Both the position numbers and the translations under genes were made by a program. A stretch of DNA of 14,344 bases from assembly GCA_041392205.1 (NCBI GenBank), contig JAWKMO010000030.1:1-14344 (forward strand). Direction: 5' to 3'. This DNA comes from Halomarinibacterium sp041392205 (GTDB taxonomy: Bacteria; Bacteroidota; Bacteroidia; Flavobacteriales; Flavobacteriaceae). The number at the start of each line of letters is the position of its first letter. Within the stretch, counting starts at the first letter, position 1. The notes under the pieces were generated by a model, which ran no database searches, was not told the DNA's origin, and worked only from the letters and a program-made list of their open reading frames with translations. This document shows, piece after piece, positions 1-7,379 of this stretch.

Positions 1-339
1 TTTGCGTATATGATGATGACCATGGGGGCAACGATGCAACAACAGCAACAGCCAGGGATGCCTAATATGAAGTTTTTAATGTATTTGTCGCCGTTATTTA
101 TGCTCGTGTTCTTTAATAATTATGCCAGTGGTCTTTCGGTTTATTATTTAACCTCCAATGTCATTACCATTGGTATTATGTTGGTCATTAAAAACTTTAT
201 TATTGACGAAGATAAAATTCACGCGAAAATTCAAGAGAATAAACAAAAACCCAAAAAACAAAATCGTTTTCAGCGTAAAATGGCAGAAATGATGGAACAG
301 GCCGAAGCCCAGAAAAAAGCCCAACAAAAAAAGAAGTAA
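1..339 (+). CDS. yidC: Membrane protein insertase YidC, C-terminal part (5' end outside window)
   Basis: This is the last 112 codons of an open frame that enters the window at base 1. YidC inserts and folds inner-membrane proteins, alone or with SecYEG. The fragment shows a Met-rich stretch, a short Gln-rich loop (QQQQQPGMPN), two hydrophobic segments (roughly from MKFLMYLSPLFMLVFF and from SVYYLTSNVITIGIMLV), the conserved ASGLSVYYLTSN region and a very Lys/Gln-rich cytoplasmic tail ending in KKK. The GMPNMKFLMYLSP...NNYASGL arrangement is typical of the last two transmembrane helices in Bacteroidota YidC. The basic tail fits the ribosome-contacting C terminus known from other family members. 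A likely terminator follows directly after the stop. Identity is confident; the N-terminal periplasmic domain cannot be seen. Confidence 0.95.
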   Translation, partial: FAYMMMTMGATMQQQQQPGMPNMKFLMYLSPLFMLVFFNNYASGLSVYYLTSNVITIGIMLVIKNFIIDEDKIHAKIQENKQKPKKQNRFQRKMAEMMEQAEAQKKAQQKKK

Positions 340-376
340 TACCAAAGCCTTCCGTAAATGCTTCGGTACAATTTTT
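340..376 (+). terminator. Likely rho-independent terminator after yidC
   Basis: Immediately after the yidC stop, TACCAAAGC (340-348) pairs with GCTTCGGTA (360-368) in 8 of 9 positions, with one A-C mismatch and an 11-nt loop. A short T run follows at 372-376. The mismatch and the CAA between stem and T run make it weaker than the other terminators in this window. Confidence 0.5.
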
Positions 377-414
377 GAAAGTTTTATTTCGTTAGCTAAC
401 TAAAAATAGTAACA

Positions 415-1104
415 ATGAAATACCCCTTTTTTATTCTCTTCATACTAATTGCTTCTTCTCTCAGCGCACAGGAAGAAATCAATCAAATGGATTCCCATGG
501 AAAAAGGCATGGGGTTTGGAAGAAAACCTATCCCAATAGCCAACAACTTCGGTATGAAGGCACTTTTAACCACGGAAAAGAAGTAGGAACGTTCAAATTT
601 TATTGTGAAAACTGTGGGGAACAACCTTCCGTAATAAGTGTGTTTAACGATCAAGATAACTCGGTTTGGATGCAGTATTTTACCATTGAAGGGAAACTGG
701 TAAGTGAAGGGAAAATGATTGATAAAGAACGCGAAGGAGCTTGGATTTCCTACCATGAAAAGTCCAAGCAAGTAATGAGCAGGGAGTTTTATAAAAAAGG
801 AAAACTGGAAGGAAAACAAACTACTTATTACGCCAATGGAAAGGTTACCGAAGAAATTAATTATGCAAACGGGATAAAAGAAGGGGAAAACCTGTATTAT
901 GCTCCAGAAGGTGTTTTAATAAAAAAATTATACTATCGAAATAATCAGTTAGATGGGGCCGCAACGTATTACGATGCTTTTGGAGTTGTGGTTATTGAAG
1001 GTTACTACAAACAAGGAAAGAAACATGGATTATGGCGCTATTTTAAAAACGGGGAAGTAATTTTAGAAGAAACCTATCCCAAACCCCTTAAAAAAGGAAA
1101 TTAG
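415..1104 (+). CDS. Secreted MORN/YwqK-type repeat protein
   Basis: A 229-residue protein with an N-terminal signal peptide (hydrophobic residues about 4-16, likely cleavage after SLSAQ or SLSA). The rest is about seven imperfect repeats of roughly 22-25 residues built on G(K)xxG-x-W/F-x-x-Y/F. Examples are GKRHGVWKKTY, GKEVGTFKFY, REGAWISYHE, GKLEGKQTTYY, GIKEGENLYY, NQLDGAATYY and GKKHGLWRYF. These are MORN-like beta-hairpin repeats of the kind databases call 'toxin-antitoxin system YwqK family antitoxin'. The signal peptide argues for a periplasmic or surface location, so the antitoxin label should not be read as function. It lies 75 bp after yidC, beyond a probable terminator, and 36 bp before mnmA. 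No catalytic motif is visible. A scaffolding or binding role is possible, but the true function is unknown. Confidence 0.85.
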   Translation: MKYPFFILFILIASSLSAQEEINQMDSHGKRHGVWKKTYPNSQQLRYEGTFNHGKEVGTFKFYCENCGEQPSVISVFNDQDNSVWMQYFTIEGKLVSEGKMIDKEREGAWISYHEKSKQVMSREFYKKGKLEGKQTTYYANGKVTEEINYANGIKEGENLYYAPEGVLIKKLYYRNNQLDGAATYYDAFGVVVIEGYYKQGKKHGLWRYFKNGEVILEETYPKPLKKGN

Positions 1105-1117
1105 CGTTAGGTTTTTG

Positions 1118-1125
1118 TAACTTTG
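1118..1125 (+). promoter_or_regulatory. Candidate -7 promoter element (TAnnTTTG) for mnmA
   Basis: TAACTTTG matches the Bacteroidota sigma-A -7 consensus TAnnTTTG exactly and ends 15 bp before the mnmA ATG, implying a very short leader. I see no clear TTG -33 element at the usual 17-23 bp upstream, so this rests on the -7 box and its position. Confidence 0.5.
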
Positions 1126-1140
1126 CCGTCTTAAACGAAT

Positions 1141-2331
1141 ATGAATAAAAGAGTCGTTGTAGGATTAAGTGGAGGTGTAGACTCCAGTGTTGCGGCATAC
1201 CTTTTAAAAGAACAGGGATATGACGTGATAGGGCTTTTTATGAAGAACTGGCACGACGATTCTGTAACCATATCCAATGAATGCCCATGGTTAGAAGATA
1301 GCAACGACGCTATGTTGGTTGCCGAAAAATTAGGCATTCCTTTTCAAACTATCGATTTAAGTGAACAATACAAAGAACGTATAGTAGATTATATGTTTCG
1401 TGAGTACGAAATGGGACGTACTCCCAACCCCGATGTGTTATGTAATCGCGAAATTAAATTTGATGTCTTTATGAAAATTGCGCTCAATTTAGGAGCCGAT
1501 TTTGTCGCTACAGGACATTATTGCAGAAAAGGAACGATTGAAAAAGACGGAAAGAAAGTGTATCAATTACTTTCGGGGAAAGACCCAAACAAAGACCAAT
1601 CCTATTTTTTATGTCAGTTATCGCAAGACCAATTGGCAAAAACCTTATTTCCTATTGGCGAATTATTAAAGTCAGAAGTTCGAAAAATTGCTTCCGAACA
1701 AAACCTAGTAACAGCAGAAAAGAAAGACTCACAAGGCTTATGTTTTATTGGAAAAGTTCGCCTTCCCGATTTTCTTCAACAACAATTAAAACCTAAAGAA
1801 GGAGTTATTGTTGAAGTCCCTTCAGCGTTTTCAGAATACGAAAAATCGATTCCTAAGTTCAATTCCGAAGCAGATAAAATTCAGTATTTATCTGAAAAAT
1901 ATTCATATAAGCCGGAAGATGGAAAAGTCATTGGGAAACACCAAGGAGCCCATTTCTTCACCAAAGGACAACGAAAAGGTTTAGCCGTAGGCGGAACAAA
2001 AGAACCTCTTTTTATTATCGATACCGATGTAAAAGAAAATATTATCTACACAGGTCAAGGTAAAGAACACCCCGGTCTTTATAGAAGAGGGCTTTTTGTG
2101 AAAAAGGAAGAAATTCATTGGATTCGTGAAGATTTAAAATTAGCGGTAGATCAAAGCTTAGCGGTAATGGCAAGGATTCGCTATCGCCAACCGCTAGAAA
2201 AAGCAACATTATATAAAACCATTTCAGGTTTATATGTTATCTTTGAAAAACCACAATCGGCCATCACCGAAGGACAATTTGTAGCCTGGTACCAAGGCGA
2301 AGAGTTGCTTGGGAGTGGCGTAATATCTTAA
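1141..2331 (+). CDS. mnmA: tRNA 2-thiouridine(34) synthase MnmA
   Basis: MnmA activates U34 of Lys, Glu and Gln tRNAs with ATP and replaces O2 with sulfur relayed as a persulfide, in the cytoplasm. The 396-residue protein has the PP-loop SGGVDSS at residues 10-16, the conserved NW, GRTPNPDVLCNREIKF with catalytic Cys101, the ATGHY motif, the tRNA-binding KDQSYFL segment, and the second catalytic Cys201 in KKDSQGLCFIG. The C-terminal half carries the QGAHFFTKGQRKGLAVGG barrel motif. Relative to the E. coli protein as I recall it, residues about 220-255 contain roughly 30 extra residues before this motif. The ATG start is supported by immediate entry into the PP-loop strand and by a TAnnTTTG box just upstream. 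It is followed after 9 bp by the protease gene, so the two are probably cotranscribed. Confidence 0.97.
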   Translation: MNKRVVVGLSGGVDSSVAAYLLKEQGYDVIGLFMKNWHDDSVTISNECPWLEDSNDAMLVAEKLGIPFQTIDLSEQYKERIVDYMFREYEMGRTPNPDVLCNREIKFDVFMKIALNLGADFVATGHYCRKGTIEKDGKKVYQLLSGKDPNKDQSYFLCQLSQDQLAKTLFPIGELLKSEVRKIASEQNLVTAEKKDSQGLCFIGKVRLPDFLQQQLKPKEGVIVEVPSAFSEYEKSIPKFNSEADKIQYLSEKYSYKPEDGKVIGKHQGAHFFTKGQRKGLAVGGTKEPLFIIDTDVKENIIYTGQGKEHPGLYRRGLFVKKEEIHWIREDLKLAVDQSLAVMARIRYRQPLEKATLYKTISGLYVIFEKPQSAITEGQFVAWYQGEELLGSGVIS

Positions 2332-2340
2332 AAATTTATT

Positions 2341-3954
2341 ATGAAAAATTTTGCTATTCTTTTAACTTTAATAATCGTACAATTTGCAAATGCTCAACAA
2401 GATGCATGGGTGTTCTTTGCCGATAAAGAAAATGTTCAAGTATCCATTGATAATCCCTTAACCATTTTAACGCAAGAGGCTATTGATAGAAAAACACTTC
2501 ATGAAGTTGTAATTGATGAACGTGATGTGCCTGTAACAGAATCCTACATCACTCAAATAAAAAATGCTCCTGGAATTACCTATTGGGCAAAGTCCAAATG
2601 GATGAACTGTGTGTATGTACAAGGAGATCAAGCAGATATAGAAGCCCTTTCCAGCCTTCCTTTTGTGGTGGGTATTGAATGGGCAGATAAAAGCATGAAC
2701 TTTACCAACCCAGGGGGAACCGTAGATAAATTTGCCATCGAAAATCAAACCAATAGAATTGTATATAATTACGGAGCTGCGGCCAATCAAATTGAGATGA
2801 TCCATGGCGATTATCTTCACGAACTTGATTTTACCGGGGAGGGGATGATTATTGGAGTGACAGACTCTGGGTTTCCAGATTTTGCTACCAATCCTGGTTT
2901 TGCTACGGTTATAAATGAAAATAGATTATTAGGGACCTTCGATTTCTTCAGTAGAACAACCAATGTTACCGGTACGGGACAACATGGAGTAAATACTACT
3001 AGTGACATTGTAGGTTTTTTGGAAAATCAATTTGTAGGGACAGCACCTAAAGCTTCTCTCTATCTATTTAGAACAGAATATGGCCCTGACGAAAACCCAA
3101 GAGAAGAAGCATGGTATGTAGAAGCACTCGAAAGAGCCGATAGCTTAGGGGTGGATATTATTAATACCTCCTTAGGATATCAAGAATATGATAACCCTAA
3201 TTACACGCATACCTATGAAGACCTTGATGGGGTTACCACCTTTGCCGCTCGAGGATCTAATATTGCTTTCGATAAGGGAATGATTTTAGTTACCTCTGCA
3301 GGAAATGGTGGGAATGGCTTTGGAACCGTAGGTACTCCAGCAGATGCCATTGGCTTGTTGGCTGTTGGAGCGGTCGACGCAGCGGGAAATTATGCATCAT
3401 TTAGTTCCAGAGGACCTACCGTTGATGGACGGATTAAACCCGATGTTATGGCGCAGGGACGAGATTCTGCTGTAATACGAGATGACGGTTCTGTCGATTT
3501 TAGTAATGGTACGTCTTTTAGTTCCCCTATTTTGGCCGGTGCTGTTGCCTGTTTATGGCAATCGAAACCCGATGCCAAAAATTATGAAATTATGCAGATA
3601 GTTAGAGAAACAGCTAGTCTTTATAATACCCCTACCAATCAAATGGGATATGGAATTGCTAATTTCCAAGCCGCCTATAATTCGCTACACAATCTTGGAC
3701 TTGAAGAACAATTTTTAAAAGAAAATTTTGCTGTGTATCCCAATCCAGTTATTGATCGATTAAGTATTTCTTTTCCACAAGGGGTAAGTCGTGCTACGAT
3801 AACTGTATTTAATATTTTAGGGAAGAAAGTTTTTGAACAAGAAGTAACATCTATCGACAATCAAGTATTGCTTTCTTCTTTGCCTCAAGGAGTTTATATC
3901 GCTAAAGTAATGGCCGAGGAAACTAAAAATTCTTTCAAAATTATTAAACAGTAG
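2341..3954 (+). CDS. Secreted S8 (subtilisin-like) serine protease with T9SS C-terminal sorting domain
   Basis: A 537-residue export product. A signal peptide (about 1-18, ending FANA before QQ) is followed by a propeptide-like region to about residue 150. The peptidase S8 domain spans about 165-447. Its triad is visible as Asp175 (IGVTDSGFPDF), His215 (TGTGQHGVNT) and Ser392 (NGTSFSSPILAG), and the oxyanion Asn322 lies in TSAGNGGNG. The last 75 or so residues begin VYPNPVIDRLSIS and end FKIIKQ, a type A T9SS sorting domain that would carry the protein across the outer membrane for release or surface attachment. The catalytic set is intact, so activity is likely; the substrate is unknown. It sits 9 bp after mnmA, and its TAG stop shares one base with the next gene's GTG, so the three genes probably form one transcript. 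Confidence 0.95.
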   Translation: MKNFAILLTLIIVQFANAQQDAWVFFADKENVQVSIDNPLTILTQEAIDRKTLHEVVIDERDVPVTESYITQIKNAPGITYWAKSKWMNCVYVQGDQADIEALSSLPFVVGIEWADKSMNFTNPGGTVDKFAIENQTNRIVYNYGAAANQIEMIHGDYLHELDFTGEGMIIGVTDSGFPDFATNPGFATVINENRLLGTFDFFSRTTNVTGTGQHGVNTTSDIVGFLENQFVGTAPKASLYLFRTEYGPDENPREEAWYVEALERADSLGVDIINTSLGYQEYDNPNYTHTYEDLDGVTTFAARGSNIAFDKGMILVTSAGNGGNGFGTVGTPADAIGLLAVGAVDAAGNYASFSSRGPTVDGRIKPDVMAQGRDSAVIRDDGSVDFSNGTSFSSPILAGAVACLWQSKPDAKNYEIMQIVRETASLYNTPTNQMGYGIANFQAAYNSLHNLGLEEQFLKENFAVYPNPVIDRLSISFPQGVSRATITVFNILGKKVFEQEVTSIDNQVLLSSLPQGVYIAKVMAEETKNSFKIIKQ

Positions 3955-4898
3955 TGACCAACAAAATCACCCAGCTTTTTGGTATTCAATATCCCATAAT
4001 ACAAGCTGGGATGATTTGGAACAGTGGTTGGCGATTAGCCAGTGCGGTAAGTAATGCAGGAGGTTTAGGGATTTTGGGGGCAGGTTCTATGTATCCTGAA
4101 GTCCTTCGGGAGCATATTCAAAAATGTAAAAAGGCAACGGAGAAACCTTTTGGGGTGAATGTGCCTATGTTGTATCCCAATCTTCAGGAAATTATAAACA
4201 TTATAATAGAAGAAGGAGTAAAAATTGTTTTTACTTCCGCAGGAAACCCAAATACATACACCCAACATTTAAAATCGCACAATATCACTGTAGTTCATGT
4301 AGTAAGCAGTGTAAAATTTGCCTTAAAGGCACAAGAAGCAGGAGTAGATGCGGTGGTTGCCGAAGGTTTTGAAGCAGGGGGACATAATGGGAGGGAAGAA
4401 ACCACAACGTTTGCATTAATTCCAATGGTGCGGGAACAAATTTCCGTACCGCTTATTGCTGCTGGGGGTATTGCCACTGGACGTGGTATGCTTGCTGCGA
4501 TGGTTTTAGGTGCCGACGGCGTTCAAGTAGGAAGTCGTTTTGTCGCTTCAGAGGAGAGTAGTGCCCATCCCGCTTTTAAAGAAGTGGTTGTACAAGCCAA
4601 AGAAGGCGATACAGAGCTTACTTTAAAAGAATTAGCACCGGTGCGGCTCATTAAAAACAAATTCTATCAAGACGTTAAAGAACTCTATAAAAAGAGCCCT
4701 ACCGTTGAAGAATTAAAAGAACTCCTTGGGCGCGCTCGAGCCAAAAAAGGAATGTTTGAAGGGGATTTAGATGAAGGAGAATTAGAAATTGGTCAAATAG
4801 CAGGACTTATTCACGACATAAAGCCAGCAGCAACTATTTTACACGATATGCTTAAGGAATATGAATTGGCTAAACACGAAGTTGGCACGTATTTTTGA
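3954..4898 (+). CDS. Nitronate monooxygenase-family FMN protein (NMO/2-nitropropane dioxygenase-like)
   Basis: A 314-residue TIM-barrel flavoprotein. Family members oxidise alkyl nitronates, or act as FabK-type enoyl-ACP reductases, with bound FMN. Visible motifs are the N-terminal QYPIIQAGM, SNAGGLGILGAG, the phosphate-binding/active-site AGGHNG with His144, AAGGIATGRGM and GADGVQVGSRF. The start is GTG at 3954, sharing its first base with the TAG stop of the protease gene (sequence TAGTG). The frame enters the conserved ITQLFGIQYP within a few residues, which supports this start. The His and barrel motifs favour nitronate monooxygenase. FabK cannot be excluded from motifs alone, but nothing in the neighbourhood points to fatty acid synthesis. 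The stop TGA ends at 4898, directly abutting the opposing gene's stop. Confidence 0.88.
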   Translation: MTNKITQLFGIQYPIIQAGMIWNSGWRLASAVSNAGGLGILGAGSMYPEVLREHIQKCKKATEKPFGVNVPMLYPNLQEIINIIIEEGVKIVFTSAGNPNTYTQHLKSHNITVVHVVSSVKFALKAQEAGVDAVVAEGFEAGGHNGREETTTFALIPMVREQISVPLIAAGGIATGRGMLAAMVLGADGVQVGSRFVASEESSAHPAFKEVVVQAKEGDTELTLKELAPVRLIKNKFYQDVKELYKKSPTVEELKELLGRARAKKGMFEGDLDEGELEIGQIAGLIHDIKPAATILHDMLKEYELAKHEVGTYF

Positions 4899-6032
4899 TT
4901 ACTTTTCATGTTCCTGCAGGTAAATTTCCCTTCCTAATTGTGCCAAAAAAGGAATTCCAATTTCGTCATATTCGTAGGTATCATCATTAAAAATTTCATC
5001 TTTATTTACTAGAATGGTAGCGGTAAGTAAAAATTCAATTCCTGTTTTTTCATCTACTATATAAGCCGTTTCGGTTAGTGTTCCGTAGGCATACCCTACT
5101 TTGTTATATATTTTAAAATGCGCTGGAATACGTTCTTTGGAATCCCCATACAGAAAGAATTTTCCGTAGCTATCATAAAATTCACTTTCATCATAACCAT
5201 TGTTTCGAGGAAGCGTATACATGTGTTTTTTAATAATATTCAGCGAATTTTCTGAAATATTAAAGCGTTCTTTTTCTGAAAATACTTCCGGAAAAAAAAG
5301 ACGCTTCATGAGTTTGTGTTGGGCTTCTATGGGAAAATAATTTTTTTCAGAAAAATCCATAGGAGCGTTAACAAGAGACCCATCTTGCATAAATCCAATT
5401 CCTTTCTGAAGTTTCTTAATCTTTAAGGGCTCAATCATTGAATCTTTTCCGCCGCCTAGATAGATGGAGTCCAATTCCCTATAAAAAACCAGGGTGTCTC
5501 TTTGTTGCTTACCAGCATTTTCAGTTGCTAAACGATGCGAGATTCTTATGGGTAAAATCCCTTTACTTTTAAGTTTTGCATTAATATAATCCCTTCCTAA
5601 AAGCTCATAGAGTCTATTGTAAGCGTCGTTATCACTAATTGCAAAAATTTGTCGGATATCATCTTCTATGGTATGAAAAACAGAATCTCCTTTTATTTTA
5701 TACAAGGAGGCAATACTTAGTGAGGAAATACTATCTACATATTCTGCCGCCAAAATGGCGATGGGTAATTTTACCGTACTTGCGGGATAAAAATAATTTT
5801 CTAGGCTATTCCTAAAATCATAATCGGTAAAAGAAACTTTACCGGCAGCATCTCTTTTTATTTCTGAAAACCGTATTTGGACTTCAAAATAAGCTGGATC
5901 ATGAAGCACTTTCAGCATAGCGGGATGGGCACTCCATAACACTTTTTCTAATGGAGAAATATTAGGTTGTTTGCAGGAAACCATTAGCAGTGTTAAAAAA
6001 GTAAGCAGTAGTATGTTAAGTTTAGAGCTCAA
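4899..6032 (-). CDS. Serine hydrolase lipoprotein of class A beta-lactamase/PBP fold
   Basis: A 377-residue predicted lipoprotein: hydrophobic leader, then LMVSC with lipid-attachment Cys20. The hydrolase signatures are all present: PASTVK with nucleophile Ser85 and Lys88, ISDNDAYNRLYELLG with the SDN triad (133-135), and KVGYAYGT with Lys311 in the KTG position. The order and spacing match class A beta-lactamase-like hydrolases. The length exceeds a typical 290-residue beta-lactamase, owing to an expanded middle (about 190-300). A role in peptidoglycan or other acyl/peptide hydrolysis is inferred; I would not call it a resistance enzyme. The start is TTG (6032-6030), inside the 3' end of lysA with an 11-nt overlap. 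The next in-frame ATG (Met17) lies just before the lipobox and would destroy the signal peptide, so TTG is preferred. Probably cotranscribed with lysA. Confidence 0.85.
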   Translation of the reverse strand: MSSKLNILLLTFLTLLMVSCKQPNISPLEKVLWSAHPAMLKVLHDPAYFEVQIRFSEIKRDAAGKVSFTDYDFRNSLENYFYPASTVKLPIAILAAEYVDSISSLSIASLYKIKGDSVFHTIEDDIRQIFAISDNDAYNRLYELLGRDYINAKLKSKGILPIRISHRLATENAGKQQRDTLVFYRELDSIYLGGGKDSMIEPLKIKKLQKGIGFMQDGSLVNAPMDFSEKNYFPIEAQHKLMKRLFFPEVFSEKERFNISENSLNIIKKHMYTLPRNNGYDESEFYDSYGKFFLYGDSKERIPAHFKIYNKVGYAYGTLTETAYIVDEKTGIEFLLTATILVNKDEIFNDDTYEYDEIGIPFLAQLGREIYLQEHEK

Positions 6033-7227
6033 AAATCACTTGGTTTTTTATTAAATCCTCAAAGGTTTCTCTTTTTCGGATGAGGAGGGCTTTGTCTTTA
6101 TACCATAATACTTCGGCTGGGCGATAGCGAGAATTGTAATTACTCGCCATGGTAAAGCAATAGGCACCAGCATTGCTAAATGCTAAAATATCTCCTTCAC
6201 GTATTTCGGCGATACGACGGTTATTGGCAAACGTATCGGTTTCACAGATATATCCTACCACACTATAAAAGCGCTCTTTACCATCAGGATTACTTATGTT
6301 TTTAATTTCGTGTTGACTACCATAAAGCATGGGTCTAATTAAGTGATTAAACCCACTGTCTACTTGTGCAAAAACGGTAGAGGTGGTTTGTTTTACCACA
6401 TTCACTTTTACCAAAAACTTCCCCGCCTCACTCACCAAAAACTTCCCTGGTTCAAAAGCTAACGTAAGTTCTTTTCCGTATTCTTTGCAAAAAGAATTAA
6501 ACCTTTTCGTCAATTTTTCACCAAATTCTTCAATATTGGTTTCAATGTCTCCCTCTTTGTAAGGAACCTTAAATCCGCTTCCGAAGTCAATAAATTCTAA
6601 ATTTTCAAAATGAGTAGCGGCATTAAATAAAATTTCAGAAGCATATAAAAACACATCTACATCCAGAATATCACTTCCGGTATGCATATGAATCCCATTA
6701 ATAGTCATTTTGGTATTTTCTACAATACGCTTAATGTGCGGTAATTGATGAATGGAAATTCCGAATTTACTATCAATATGCCCCACCGAAATATTTGTAT
6801 TTCCTCCTGCCATGACATGCGGATTTACACGTATGCATACTGGGGTTTTGGGGTAACGTGTTCCAAACTGTTCAAGAATCGAGAGGTTGTCAATATTTAT
6901 TTGAACGCCTAATTGAGCAGCTTTTTCAATTTCTTCAAGGGAAACACCATTAGGAGTGTAAATAATTTTTTCTGGCAAAGCCCCAGCATCTAGCGCTAAT
7001 TTCACCTCCTGAATAGAAACCGTGTCCATTCCTGCCCCAAAAGAATGTAACAACTTAAGTACAGAAATATTGGAAAGTGCCTTTACGGCATAATTAATTT
7101 TTACCTTTTTAACCTTTGAGAAGGCGTTTGTTAAGCGTTTGTATTGAGTTTCCATTTTGGAAGCATCATACACATATACGGGGCTTTCAAATTTCCTAAC
7201 AACAGATAAAAGGTCTTGGTTTGTCAT
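6022..7227 (-). CDS. lysA: Diaminopimelate decarboxylase
   Basis: This cytoplasmic PLP enzyme converts meso-diaminopimelate to L-lysine, the last step of lysine synthesis, and competes with peptidoglycan for the same precursor. At 401 residues it has the expected fold-III decarboxylase motifs: YAVKALSN with PLP-binding Lys49, HIDSKFG, the MHTGSDI loop, FIDFGSGFKVPY (glycine-rich phosphate site), EPGKFLV, VDSGFNHLIRPMLYGSQHEI, the catalytic CETDTF cysteine motif, and GAYCFTMASNYNSRYRPAEVL. The LIRP...HEI and CETDTF sequences favour DAP over ornithine or arginine substrates. The length is close to the family norm, and the ATG at 7227 gives a natural N terminus. It diverges from sucC across a 152-bp gap and is followed by an overlapping hydrolase gene. 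Confidence 0.95.
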   Translation of the reverse strand: MTNQDLLSVVRKFESPVYVYDASKMETQYKRLTNAFSKVKKVKINYAVKALSNISVLKLLHSFGAGMDTVSIQEVKLALDAGALPEKIIYTPNGVSLEEIEKAAQLGVQINIDNLSILEQFGTRYPKTPVCIRVNPHVMAGGNTNISVGHIDSKFGISIHQLPHIKRIVENTKMTINGIHMHTGSDILDVDVFLYASEILFNAATHFENLEFIDFGSGFKVPYKEGDIETNIEEFGEKLTKRFNSFCKEYGKELTLAFEPGKFLVSEAGKFLVKVNVVKQTTSTVFAQVDSGFNHLIRPMLYGSQHEIKNISNPDGKERFYSVVGYICETDTFANNRRIAEIREGDILAFSNAGAYCFTMASNYNSRYRPAEVLWYKDKALLIRKRETFEDLIKNQVIFEL

Positions 7228-7349
7228 ATCGTATGTAAAATAAAATGTAAAAATAAGGGTAAGAAATTAATTCTTCCTTTAAAAACAAGAAAGTTGCCCT
7301 TTTCCATTCATAAATCTGAAAACATACCTTAATTCACAACAACATTTAT

Positions 7350-7357
7350 TACTTTTG
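7350..7357 (+). promoter_or_regulatory. Candidate -7 promoter element (TAnnTTTG) for sucC
   Basis: TACTTTTG fits the Bacteroidota TAnnTTTG consensus and lies 22 bp before the preferred sucC start. TTA at 7329-7331, with 18 bp between, could serve as a weak -33 box. The lysA/sucC divergent gap (7228-7379) shows no other structure I can name, and I found no convincing promoter for lysA in it. Confidence 0.5.
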
Positions 7358-7379
7358 TGCTTCTGAAAAACAGATGAAA

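Noticed and set aside
4899..6032. Calling the lipoprotein hydrolase a beta-lactamase resistance gene
   Set aside because: The SxxK, SDN and KxG motifs are shared by many non-resistance hydrolases; the protein is longer than class A enzymes and sits in a lysA unit without mobile-element signs.
7374..7379. sucC start at the upstream ATG
   Set aside because: It would prefix Met-Lys to the near-invariant MNLHEYQGKEIL N terminus; possible, but the second ATG fits the family better.
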